Assembly: GCA_900767595.1 (NCBI GenBank)
Contig: CAAFZS010000062.1
Coordinates: 1-21,054 of the forward strand
DNA: 21,054 nucleotides
DNA from: Bacteroidales bacterium
GTDB lineage: Bacteria; Bacteroidota; Bacteroidia; Bacteroidales; Paludibacteraceae
Direction of reading: 5' to 3'
The notes beneath the pieces are model-generated. The model was not told the DNA's origin and ran no database searches. It saw nothing but the letters and a program-made list of their open reading frames with translations. Below are positions 7,606 through 15,168 of the stretch, piece by piece. The position numbers were made by a program, and so were the translations under genes. Position 1 is the stretch's first letter; each line of letters starts with the position of its first letter.

Positions 7606-7624
7606 GGTTAATTTTTCTGTTGCA

Positions 7625-8707
7625 TTATTCTATTTTATTATCTTCTATCTCATCAATCCATTCTTTTAATTTAGTTTGAAGAAGCTGTTTGTTCGGTAAG
7701 CAGAGTGCATATTGCTGCGCATAGATATTTGCATCTTTTGGCAATGTCAACTCGACTAAAGCATCCTCCTTATCCTTACAAAGCAATATGCCGATTGTTG
7801 GCTTTTCAAAATCTTCTTTCACATAACGGTCATAATAATTGACATACATCTGCATTTGTCCCAAGTCTTGATGGGAAAGTTTGGTGGTTTTTAAATCCAC
7901 CAATACATAACATTGTAACAAGCGATTGTAACAAACCAAATCTACATAATAGTTATCTTCGTTGAAGGTGAACCGTTTCTGCCGTGCCTCAAAAAGGAAT
8001 CCCTTACCCATCTCAAGCAGGAACTGCTGTAATCGAGTAATAATCGCACTTTCCAAATCAGATTCTGAATAAGAGGAATCGGGTTTCAAACCAAGAAACT
8101 CCAAAGTTATAGGATTCTTAATTATATCGTCCGACGTTGCAATTGTTTGTCCTTCATTAGCTAAACGCATTACTTTGTCTTTGTCTCGACTGAGCGCTAG
8201 ACGTTCGTATAAACTGCTGGCATATTGTCGTTGCAGTTGGCGGACGCTCCAATTCTGTTTTATACTTTCTATTTCATAGAAATGGCGCTCGTCTTGATTT
8301 TCAATACGCATAAGAATCTGTAAATGATTCCAAGATACATGAGGTAAGGGAATTTGGTCTACAGTGTGGACCAAATCCGATTCGGTCTGCGTTGTAGACC
8401 CAATTTGAGGGGAATATGTCTTATACAAAGTGCGACATTTTTTCAAGGTCTCTACACTCCAACCCTTTCCAAAACGTTGCGTCAAACGTTCAGATAATCC
8501 TTTTAACACTTGCTTTCCATACGAGGCACGCTGATTCCCTTGCTGCTCATTCTCAACAATAAAACGACCTATCTCGTAATAGGTTGCAGTCATAGCAGTA
8601 TTAACCGTACTTGCTACAAATGAACGGGCTTGCTCTATAAGTTTGGAAACTTGTTCGAATAGCGAATCTAAAGGTTGTACATTGACAGGAGTCTTAGGGC
8701 TTTTCAT
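7625..8707 (-). CDS. DUF1016/YhcG-family PD-(D/E)xK nuclease-like protein
   Basis: 360 residues. The N-terminal half (about 12-170) matches DUF1016_N: YYEIGRFIVENEQQG, then ASYGKQVLKGLSERL, FGKGWSVETLKKCR and the HLQILMRIENQDER region. The C-terminal half is the PD-(D/E)xK-like domain with KRFTFNEDNYYVDLVCYN (Asp256), VLVDLKT (Asp271-x-Lys273) and Gln284 in a downstream helix. Most relatives have ELK where this one has DLK, which is a permitted variant. These proteins are frequent in bacterial defence islands and near type I restriction genes; a role in phage or plasmid defence is inferred from family and context. Only 4 nt separate it from the upstream WYL regulator gene, so the two are transcribed together. 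Its stop lies 19 nt before the next operator. Confidence 0.85.
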   Translation of the reverse strand: MKSPKTPVNVQPLDSLFEQVSKLIEQARSFVASTVNTAMTATYYEIGRFIVENEQQGNQRASYGKQVLKGLSERLTQRFGKGWSVETLKKCRTLYKTYSPQIGSTTQTESDLVHTVDQIPLPHVSWNHLQILMRIENQDERHFYEIESIKQNWSVRQLQRQYASSLYERLALSRDKDKVMRLANEGQTIATSDDIIKNPITLEFLGLKPDSSYSESDLESAIITRLQQFLLEMGKGFLFEARQKRFTFNEDNYYVDLVCYNRLLQCYVLVDLKTTKLSHQDLGQMQMYVNYYDRYVKEDFEKPTIGILLCKDKEDALVELTLPKDANIYAQQYALCLPNKQLLQTKLKEWIDEIEDNKIE

Positions 8708-8711
8708 ATAC

Positions 8712-9716
8712 TTAATATTTCTGTTGCATTTCGGTGATTATCTTCTTTATCTCGTCTCTTACCGACTGGGGAGCAACCACCTCTACATCCTTACCAAAGG
8801 ACAAGACCTCCTGATAAAACTCCTTATTCGGTATCAGTCTTAATCTAATACAATCGCCATCCTCCTCCGTATGGCGTTGGCTCTCGTGCATCGGCTTAGA
8901 CAGCACATACGGCAAGCGATTGGGAGTAAAGCGCAATACGATATCCTCAACCTCTCCTTCCCTTGGCAGCGTCACACCGATGATGTCACTAAAATACTCA
9001 TCAAAGTCCACCTCCTCGTTCTCCACGAACTTACAAGCGGCTTTCTCAACAGATTGGATGCGGTCCAAAGCGAGATTGATAATCCCTTTATAACTGCCGT
9101 CCTTGCAATAGCCAAACACGAACCAACGGCCGTTATATTGTTTAATGAAATACGGGTGCAACGCGCGCGTAATAGGTTCCTTGCCAAACGGCTGATAAAC
9201 GATAGTCTGCGGCTGCTTGGCAATGATAGCCTCGAAGAGCGGACTGAGGTACTCAATACCATCCACATACTCATTCGTATCAAAAGCAATCACTTGCTCC
9301 GTATCCTCTAACTCAAAGTTATACTTCTCCTCCAATTGCTCAACTACTTCCGCTAAACGCTCATACTGCGGCATTCCACGGAACTGCTGCAACATAAGGA
9401 GCATGGATTTGAGTTGCGCCACTTGGTATTGGTTGAGGTCGTTTTTCCAAATAGAGTAGTCGGGATCCTCGTACCGATAATACCGACGGCCATTAATTTT
9501 CCCTGGTTCTTCGAATAACACTCGCCAATCGTGATTGCCCACCATGTCGCCAATATCATTGAAGACCGTGCGGCGAGAGACGGGTGTTTGCCCATTCTCC
9601 TCCAATGTGTGGTTGACCGCTTTAATGAGGTCCTCAATAAAATAATACCTCATTCGGTCGCTGAAGCAGCGGTCGAGTGCTTGGTATCGTAATGTGGCTA
9701 AACGTGTGTTTGGCAT
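8712..9716 (-). CDS. WYL-domain transcriptional regulator with N-terminal helix-turn-helix
   Basis: 334 residues. Residues about 8-65 form a winged helix-turn-helix (IEDLIKAVNHTL then VSRRTVFNDIGDM), residues about 155-225 a WYL domain (a TIVYQPFG strand, HPYFIKQYNGRWFVFGYCKD; the WYL triad appears as WFVFGY), and the tail is the usual C-terminal extension (VLRFTPNRLPYVL...). WYL regulators sense ligands, often nucleic acids or nucleotides, and many control defence genes (BrxR/CapW type). The gene has its own promoter with a palindrome over the -7 box, which suggests autorepression. It leads the DUF1016 gene by 4 nt. A 60-base line within it has 53% GC, like the core genes and unlike the AT-rich block downstream, so it may be an older resident gene. 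Confidence 0.88.
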   Translation of the reverse strand: MPNTRLATLRYQALDRCFSDRMRYYFIEDLIKAVNHTLEENGQTPVSRRTVFNDIGDMVGNHDWRVLFEEPGKINGRRYYRYEDPDYSIWKNDLNQYQVAQLKSMLLMLQQFRGMPQYERLAEVVEQLEEKYNFELEDTEQVIAFDTNEYVDGIEYLSPLFEAIIAKQPQTIVYQPFGKEPITRALHPYFIKQYNGRWFVFGYCKDGSYKGIINLALDRIQSVEKAACKFVENEEVDFDEYFSDIIGVTLPREGEVEDIVLRFTPNRLPYVLSKPMHESQRHTEEDGDCIRLRLIPNKEFYQEVLSFGKDVEVVAPQSVRDEIKKIITEMQQKY

Positions 9717-9748
9717 ATTTTTTAACTTCGAGTAGAAGGATGTTTCCC

Positions 9749-9809
9749 CTTTGCGGTCAAATTGACTGCAAAGATACGGATTTTTTTTGATATATGCAAA
9801 TATATTTGC
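9749..9809 (-). promoter_or_regulatory. promoter and candidate operator of the WYL regulator
   Basis: On the minus strand -33 TTTG (complement of 9797-9800), 20 nt spacer and -7 TATCTTTG (complement of 9769-9776) form a textbook Bacteroidota promoter. A 25-nt near-perfect palindrome (9749-9773; 12-nt arms, 11 of 12 paired, one central base) covers the -7 box and the start site. A second, perfect 14-nt palindrome, GCAAATATATTTGC (9796-9809), covers the -33 box. Both positions suit a repressor, most simply the WYL protein itself. Confidence 0.72.
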
Positions 9810-9816
9810 GATTTTT

Positions 9817-11865
9817 CTAAGAAAGTGCCTGTAACCGTTTCTCCATTTCGAGCATCTCGTCGCGAAGGAGGGCAGCGGAATCGAAGTCCAAAGCCTTCGC
9901 GGCGGCGAGCATCTGTTTCCGCTTCTGCTCCACCGCTTTCGTAAGCATTTTCTTATCCATATGTTGCCAATCGGCCGTCTTCCAACCCTCCTTAATCGCC
10001 GTCTCGATCTTGCGTTTCTCTTCCTCCGGATCCTTATAGAGCGAACTCAATGCCTCGGAGTTAATCGCCTTTTGTATCGGCTGCGGGGTGATGTGATGTG
10101 CCTCGTTATAAGCTATCTGTTTGGTGCGACGGCGCATCGTTTCATCTATCGCCTCCTGCATAGAACGCGTGATCTTATCGGCATAGAGGATAGCCTTACC
10201 ATGTACGTGACGCGCTGCCCGACCTATGGTCTGAATAAGCGAACGACGATCGCGCAAGAACCCTTCTTTATCGGCATCGAGGATAGCCACTAACGACACC
10301 TCCGGCAAGTCCAGTCCCTCGCGCAAGAGGTTAACACCCACGAGGACATCGTATACGCCTTTGCGCAAGTCCTCCATGATCTTCACGCGCTCAATCGTGT
10401 CGATATCCGAATGGATATATGCCGCACTGATACCATATCGCCGCAAGTACTCGTCCAACTCCTCCGCCATACGTTTGGTAAGGGTAGTGACGAGCACTCG
10501 CTCGTGCTGATGGATACGGAACTGTATCTCGTCCATAAGGTCATCGACTTGGTGCGTCGAGGGACGCACATCAATCTCGGGATCAAGCAAACCCGTAGGA
10601 CGAATGAGCTGGTCAATGACGATACCTGCGGATTTGTCCAACTCGTAGTCACTCGGTGTAGCACTGAGGAAGATAGTTTGACCTACCTTACTTTCAAACT
10701 CTTCGAAGGTGAGGGGACGGTTGTCGCGGGCTGCGGGCAGGCGGAAACCGAAGTTAATGAGGTTGTCTTTGCGGGCTTTATCGCCCCCGTACATCGCGTG
10801 AATCTGCGGAATCGTGACGTGACTCTCATCAATGATGAGGAGCATATCGTCAGGAAAATAGTCAAGCAAACAATATGGCGGCGTCCCGGGTTCGCGCCCT
10901 TCCAAATAACGGGAGTAGTTTTCCACGCCCGAACAATACCCTAATTCCTCTATCATCTCCAAGTCATACTTAACCCGCTCCTCCAGTCGGTCGGCATAGA
11001 CGTCTTCCCCTTGCTGACGGAAAAGATAAGCCTGTTGGGCTAAGTCCAAACGAATCTGCGTCTTAGCCTGCTCCAACCGCTCCTGGTTCGTGCAAAAGAT
11101 CGTGGCAGGGTAGATGTTGAAGTAGTCGAAAGTATCCGACCGCTGCGCTGTAGGACCCGCTAACGCTGCTGCGCCTGAAAGACTGCTGACGCTGTAAGTA
11201 CTAATTCGGTCCACTTCGTTGCCGAAGAACTCGACGCGGAGGATATAGTCGGCATAGGCAATGGCGATATCGACCGTATCCCCTTTGACCCTAAACCGTC
11301 CTCGAGCGAGGTCTGCATCGTTGCGTATGTATTGCGCGGCAACGAGTTGGTTAAGGAACTGCTCCATAGGCAGTTGCTGTCCAACCGAGACGGTGATACA
11401 ATGGCCAGTGAAGTCCTGTGGCGAACCGATACCATAGAGGCACGAGACGGACGAGATGACAATCACATCCTTGCGCCCGGACAGTAGGGCTGCGGTAGCG
11501 GATAAGCGTAAGCGGTCAATCTCCTCGTTGATACTGAGGTCTTTTTCGATATACGTGTCCGTGGAAGGGATATAGGCTTCGGGTTGGTAATAGTCGTAAT
11601 ACGAAACAAAGTACTCCACCGCATTGTGCGGAAAGAAAGCCTTCATCTCCGAATAGAGTTGCGCCGCGAGGGTTTTATTATGAGAAAGGATGAGGGTGGG
11701 GCGATTGAGTTGACTAATGACATTCGCCACCGTAAACGTCTTACCGGACCCCGTTACACCTAATAGGGTTTGAGCGGCAGCCCCGGCATGAATACCGTCT
11801 AAAAGTGCCTGTATGGCTTGGGGCTGATCACCTGTTGGCTTGTAAGGACTGACTAATTGGAACAA
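9817..11865 (-). CDS. uvrB: excinuclease ABC subunit B
   Basis: 682 residues, full length for UvrB, the damage-verifying helicase-like subunit of nucleotide excision repair. Visible marks: YKPTGDQPQAI (8-18), Walker A GVTGSGKT (36-43), beta-hairpin YYDYYQPEAYIP (89-100), DESHVTIPQI, the helicase half with HSDIDTIERV, GVNLLREGLDLPEV and QTIGRAARH, and a C-terminal UVR motif (about 640-680) that contacts UvrC. Residues about 224-243 (SVSSLSGAAALAGPTAQRSD) are longer than in other UvrB proteins and derive from a DNA repeat shared with the neighbouring PAP2 gene. The start is a TTG: the codon just before it is an in-frame TAA and the next ATG is deep inside the protein. The gene overlaps the PAP2 gene by 13 nt. 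Confidence 0.97.
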   Translation of the reverse strand: MFQLVSPYKPTGDQPQAIQALLDGIHAGAAAQTLLGVTGSGKTFTVANVISQLNRPTLILSHNKTLAAQLYSEMKAFFPHNAVEYFVSYYDYYQPEAYIPSTDTYIEKDLSINEEIDRLRLSATAALLSGRKDVIVISSVSCLYGIGSPQDFTGHCITVSVGQQLPMEQFLNQLVAAQYIRNDADLARGRFRVKGDTVDIAIAYADYILRVEFFGNEVDRISTYSVSSLSGAAALAGPTAQRSDTFDYFNIYPATIFCTNQERLEQAKTQIRLDLAQQAYLFRQQGEDVYADRLEERVKYDLEMIEELGYCSGVENYSRYLEGREPGTPPYCLLDYFPDDMLLIIDESHVTIPQIHAMYGGDKARKDNLINFGFRLPAARDNRPLTFEEFESKVGQTIFLSATPSDYELDKSAGIVIDQLIRPTGLLDPEIDVRPSTHQVDDLMDEIQFRIHQHERVLVTTLTKRMAEELDEYLRRYGISAAYIHSDIDTIERVKIMEDLRKGVYDVLVGVNLLREGLDLPEVSLVAILDADKEGFLRDRRSLIQTIGRAARHVHGKAILYADKITRSMQEAIDETMRRRTKQIAYNEAHHITPQPIQKAINSEALSSLYKDPEEEKRKIETAIKEGWKTADWQHMDKKMLTKAVEQKRKQMLAAAKALDFDSAALLRDEMLEMEKRLQALS
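11136..11196. repeat. repeat insertion inside uvrB, related to the PAP2 repeat
   Basis: Contains units such as GACCGCTGCGCTGTAGGACC and a stretch at 11169-11196 that matches 12056-12083 at 25 of 28 positions. It encodes the extra loop at residues about 224-243 of UvrB. Confidence 0.75.
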
Positions 11866-12572
11866 TTATGATTGAAGATTGAAGAATGAAGATTGGCGTT
11901 CCAGAAGCGAGTATTACTGAGCTTTGGAATAAAAAGACTGAGTAAGGCGGTGATGCCGACACCAAGGATGATGCCCGCAAAGATATCTTCGGCAAAGTGC
12001 ATCGACATATAGATTCGGCTATACGCTCCTAATGTCGCTAAGGCGAACAGACCGCCTGCGGCTGAAAGACCGCTGACGCTGAAAGACCGCTGACGCTGAA
12101 AGACCGCTTCGCTGTATGACCGCTTCGCTGTATGATATAGTTCTTCAATGACCATTGTAAGGACGAGGAAGAGGCAGAAGAAGGTGATGGTATGACCGGA
12201 GGGGAAGGAGTTCCACTCCTTAAATTCAATTCCCTCAATGGCGGGGAGTTGAACGTCAGGATAATGCTGAGCAAACCAAGTGACCGGTCGCGGGGCTTGG
12301 GCGATGTGTTTGATGATCTGTCCAATGCCACCGGCTACCCAGTTGCTGACGAGTAAGAAACAACCCCAACCGAACTTATAGAGCATCAAAAGTACGGCTA
12401 CCACATAAATTCCCCATTCTGCCACTTGCGTATAGACAGGGAAAAATACATCTCCTGCTGCCGTATGGTGGTCGCAAAGCATAAGGTGCAGAGTGCCCTT
12501 ATCGTAGATGCACATCAGCGTTGCTAAAACGGCTAATAGGATAGCGGATAATATGTAGTAGAGTCTGCGCAT
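11853..12572 (-). CDS. PAP2-superfamily membrane phosphatase
   Basis: 239 residues with about five or six hydrophobic segments. The three PAP2 phosphatase signatures are present: K89...RP (KHIAQAPRP, 89-96), PSGH (124-127), and SR...H...D (185-196, SRIYMSMHFAED). Such enzymes dephosphorylate lipid phosphates, for example undecaprenyl pyrophosphate, phosphatidylglycerophosphate or lipid A; neighbouring pssA makes a phospholipid role reasonable but unproven. Residues about 147-173 (HTAKRSYSEAVFQRQRSFSV...) sit between signatures 2 and 3, and are encoded by tandem DNA repeats rather than family sequence. The C-terminal 15 residues come from a low-complexity stretch. The ATG overlaps the endonuclease stop codon by 1 nt (TAATG). 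Confidence 0.9.
   Translation of the reverse strand: MRRLYYILSAILLAVLATLMCIYDKGTLHLMLCDHHTAAGDVFFPVYTQVAEWGIYVVAVLLMLYKFGWGCFLLVSNWVAGGIGQIIKHIAQAPRPVTWFAQHYPDVQLPAIEGIEFKEWNSFPSGHTITFFCLFLVLTMVIEELYHTAKRSYSEAVFQRQRSFSVSGLSAAGGLFALATLGAYSRIYMSMHFAEDIFAGIILGVGITALLSLFIPKLSNTRFWNANLHSSIFNHNCSN
12056..12134. repeat. tandem repeats inside the PAP2 gene
   Basis: On the plus strand there are two full copies and one partial copy of a 17-nt unit (GCTGACGCTGAAAGACC) followed by about two copies of a related 16-nt unit (GCTTCGCTGTATGACC). Neither unit length is a multiple of three, yet the whole insert keeps the reading frame of the PAP2 gene. The first 28 nt (12056-12083) match 11169-11196 in uvrB at 25 of 28 positions. 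Confidence 0.85.
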
Positions 12573-14347
12573 TAGAGGGAGTAGAGGGGTAGGGGAGTAG
12601 AGGAGTAGGGTGATATGATGTAGATTTGGTTATTTTTGAGGACTTTGCGGACGGAGGGAGTGGTGGATTTGATGGTGGGTAGGGATGTGCCGGGACATTC
12701 GTTGTCGGTTAAGGTGACGCGAATAGTGTTGGTGGTTCTTAGTCCCTCCGGGGTGACATGATAAAAATAGGTCTGTCCTGCTTGTCCGCCCTCAATAGAT
12801 ACGTGTTGGTTCGTTCCCGATACACGGATGGGATAGCCCTCAATAGAGGTTTGTGAAGTCTGTTCATCTCCGGCAAACAGGTACACTTGTTGCAAAGAGA
12901 TACGATGATATCCCGCCTTCGAGGAGCCTACTTCTTTTTGCCAAATGGATAAAGTGGTTGTTCCTTCCGGAATGGCAAAGGTATAGAACTGCTCGTCCAA
13001 TACGAGTGGTTGTGTATATAAGACTTCGTCGTTATTGCCTTTAATGACCAAGTCTGCTGATTGGTCACTCTTGTATACGCAACACTTAACGGACAGGTAG
13101 CAGTCCTTAGGCGCAGAACCAAAGTTGCTAATACGCAGTTGTTTGAGTGCCGAAGTGGTGCTAGTGGCGATGGCGAAGGTTCCGTCCATATTACTAAAAG
13201 TGGAAGTGGAACCATCGGCATTAAGCCAACTGAGTTGAGGGATGGTGTCTAAGATAGTTTTCTTAAAACCGGGCATAGCGACAAGGGTATCGTTGTGTCC
13301 CGTTGTGGTTTTAGTAAACACATCAAGGTCGTAACTCTCCGAACCTGTACTGACCCAGTGGGCAGTGAAACCCGATTGGCAGATATCGGTAGCCTCTGTG
13401 GCAGTAGGATTAGCAGGACTAAGAGGAACGACATACTCCTTCGATGTGGTGCGAACGAGTTGGGCTAATTGAACGGTTTGACCTTTCTTGTTTCCCCAAA
13501 TATACTCCACCAGTTCGGGATACTCAATGAACGGATTGCGGTTGTGCTGAATCGTGGAGATAGCGTCTAACCGGTCAATCTCCTTCTGACTGACGGGGTC
13601 TATGCGATGCCAGTCTAACAGTATCTGAATGAGATAAGGAGTTAACGTGAGATAGGAGTCGTTGTTGACATATGCCTTATAGTCCTTTACCCATTGGCGG
13701 TCTTCATACGCGGTAGCGATATAGAAATATGCACGGGCAAAGTCGCCCTTATACTCATCTTGAATAGTGAAAGCATAGTCATTCCAAGTAGTGTCTTTGC
13801 CCATAAAGAAATAACCGTTATTCACTTTGCTCGAGTCGGCTAAGATGCCCGGAGGGTAATTGGACTTATTATTATTCGCTACGCGGTCCGCAGGGCAAAG
13901 ATGGTATAAGTCGCAATAGGCAGCATCTTTATTGTACTCGGATGCTTTAGAGGATGCTCCCCACCACGATTTAGGGAAACTATGTTCAATATCCATTCCG
14001 GCTGCGCTACCGAAGTTCATAGGGAAATAGCGCTTGGTACCCGAATATATGTCCCAGACGGTGCCGTCAGAGCGTTTGTCCGAATAATTGAATCCCATCC
14101 AAGTACAGGGTTCGGGGTCACCAATCTTCCAGCCTTTCTCCGGATTATTGGTGGTGTGACATTCGTATCCGTAAGTCCACCGTTCCCCACCGCAGATGAT
14201 GTTATGCAGAGTGGATTTGAGCACCGAGTCTGCTTTCCCTTCGATGGCATCGTAATAGCCCGAGGGAAGGATCTCAGCAGAAAGGCTGAAGGGCAGAAAG
14301 GCGGATAGGCAGAGGGGCAATAGTATAGAGACTATTTTCTTTTGCAT
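12572..14347 (-). CDS. secreted endonuclease I family protein with degraded T9SS sorting domain
   Basis: 591 residues. A signal peptide (1-24, ending SLSAE) precedes an endonuclease I / NucM-type domain (about 28-280) of the beta-beta-alpha-metal fold: GMDIEHSFPKSWWG with catalytic His122, then DLYHLCPADRVANNNKSNYP with metal-site His149 and Asn residues. These enzymes cut DNA non-specifically outside the cell. The 300-residue C-terminal region looks like beta-sandwich modules, with two stretches giving jelly-roll or Fn3-like patterns. The extreme end, VRKVLKNNQIYII (about 566-578), resembles the beginning of a type A type IX sorting domain, but then runs into SPYSSTPLPLYSL encoded by tandem repeats and stops, lacking the normal rest of the signal. 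Start overlaps pssA by 16 nt. Confidence 0.85.
   Translation of the reverse strand: MQKKIVSILLPLCLSAFLPFSLSAEILPSGYYDAIEGKADSVLKSTLHNIICGGERWTYGYECHTTNNPEKGWKIGDPEPCTWMGFNYSDKRSDGTVWDIYSGTKRYFPMNFGSAAGMDIEHSFPKSWWGASSKASEYNKDAAYCDLYHLCPADRVANNNKSNYPPGILADSSKVNNGYFFMGKDTTWNDYAFTIQDEYKGDFARAYFYIATAYEDRQWVKDYKAYVNNDSYLTLTPYLIQILLDWHRIDPVSQKEIDRLDAISTIQHNRNPFIEYPELVEYIWGNKKGQTVQLAQLVRTTSKEYVVPLSPANPTATEATDICQSGFTAHWVSTGSESYDLDVFTKTTTGHNDTLVAMPGFKKTILDTIPQLSWLNADGSTSTFSNMDGTFAIATSTTSALKQLRISNFGSAPKDCYLSVKCCVYKSDQSADLVIKGNNDEVLYTQPLVLDEQFYTFAIPEGTTTLSIWQKEVGSSKAGYHRISLQQVYLFAGDEQTSQTSIEGYPIRVSGTNQHVSIEGGQAGQTYFYHVTPEGLRTTNTIRVTLTDNECPGTSLPTIKSTTPSVRKVLKNNQIYIISPYSSTPLPLYSL
12574..12610. repeat. degenerate tandem repeat at the endonuclease 3' end
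   Basis: Plus-strand units of 8-9 nt of the type GAGGGAGTA / GAGGGGTA / GGGGAGTA / GAGGAGTA in a row. They encode the last 11-12 residues of the nuclease, replacing what should be the end of its sorting domain, and reach to the PAP2 start codon. Confidence 0.75.
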
Positions 14348-15060
14348 AACTGATTGACAATAAGGTTAATGATAACGTACCAAAGGACACATCCTGTTCC
14401 CGAGAAAAGCACGAAAAGAGGACGCTTGTAAGCAATCGCTTCGCCTACGGCAAAACCGATAATCACAAGGCAACCGATGAGGAAGAGGTAACGGAACTTA
14501 TTTTCTTTCCACGAGAAGGATTGGAACTTCAAAGAGAAGAATGGTATTTCGCTGATCATAAGGTAATCACTAATAAAGGTGAGCCCGATTAGTACCCACG
14601 GAACCCAAGGGGCTGCGGTGAAGGCATAAGGCATCGAACATATACCTCCCCAGAAGATAGCATTCGCCGGAGTGGCAAGTCCGATAAAGGATGTGTGTTG
14701 CCGCTCGTCAATATTAAATTTAGCCAATCGAAGGGCTGCAAAAGCTGCCATCAAAAGGGCTATACCTGCCCACCAACCGATGATGGGGCGTAGATAACCG
14801 AACACCATCATGGCGGGAGCTAAACCGAAGGTAATATCGTCCGCCAAGGAGTCTAACTGAACACCTAACGGACCGGATACACCGAGTTTACGGGCGGTAA
14901 AACCGTCAAAGAAATCGAAAAAAGCTCCTGCTAAGATAAAGAGGAAAGCATAAGCAAAAACACTTTGAGAAGCAAGGAAAGTGGCTATAGCAAGGAAAGT
15001 GGCTATAGCTCCGCAAATTAGATTGCAGCAAGTGATGATGTTGGGGAGATGTTTTTTCAT
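14332..15060 (-). CDS. pssA: CDP-diacylglycerol-serine O-phosphatidyltransferase
   Basis: 242 residues, an integral membrane enzyme that makes phosphatidylserine from CDP-diacylglycerol and serine, the precursor of phosphatidylethanolamine. The CDP-alcohol phosphotransferase signature is complete: DG(52-53)xxAR, eight residues, G, three residues, D70, three residues, D74 (DGFTARKLGVSGPLGVQLDS, then LADD). About six to eight hydrophobic segments follow. N-terminal ITCCNLICG is typical of PssA. The first membrane segment contains a duplicated AIATFL (residues 19-30) due to an 18-nt tandem repeat. The gene precedes the endonuclease gene with a 16-nt overlap and follows the permease with a 100-nt gap. 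Confidence 0.95.
   Translation of the reverse strand: MKKHLPNIITCCNLICGAIATFLAIATFLASQSVFAYAFLFILAGAFFDFFDGFTARKLGVSGPLGVQLDSLADDITFGLAPAMMVFGYLRPIIGWWAGIALLMAAFAALRLAKFNIDERQHTSFIGLATPANAIFWGGICSMPYAFTAAPWVPWVLIGLTFISDYLMISEIPFFSLKFQSFSWKENKFRYLFLIGCLVIIGFAVGEAIAYKRPLFVLFSGTGCVLWYVIINLIVNQLCKRK
14972..15007. repeat. 18-nt tandem duplication in pssA
   Basis: Two perfect adjacent copies of GCAAGGAAAGTGGCTATA (14972-14989 and 14990-15007), in frame, adding six residues to the first membrane helix of PssA. Confidence 0.9.
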
Positions 15061-15068
15061 AATTCTAC

Positions 15069-15168
15069 GTGTGCGCGTGTGCGCGTATTTTTATATAATG
15101 TGTGGTTTAACAAGTTTAGCGGGTTTAGCGGGTTTAGCAAGTTTAGCAGGTTTAGCGGGTTTAACAAG
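15069..15168. repeat. short tandem repeats between the permease and pssA
   Basis: Two perfect copies of GTGTGCGC (15069-15084) and seven copies of a 9-nt unit (TTTAGCGGG with variants TTTAACAAG, TTTAGCAAG, TTTAGCAGG; 15106-15168). The last copies cover the stop codon of the permease gene. The interval has no gene and no clear -7 box. Confidence 0.85.

Noticed and set aside
2134..9716. Ordinary type I restriction-modification locus
   Set aside because: There is no HsdR helicase-nuclease, the methylase and specificity parts are fused to a kinase, and motif IV is degenerate.
10411..10944. Long plus-strand open frame inside uvrB (and similar ones inside ppiD and the WYL gene)
   Set aside because: They are antisense to strongly recognised genes and their translations show no domain character.
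15106..15168. CRISPR-like array
   Set aside because: The 9-nt units are directly adjacent with no spacers; it is a simple tandem repeat, and no cas genes are present.
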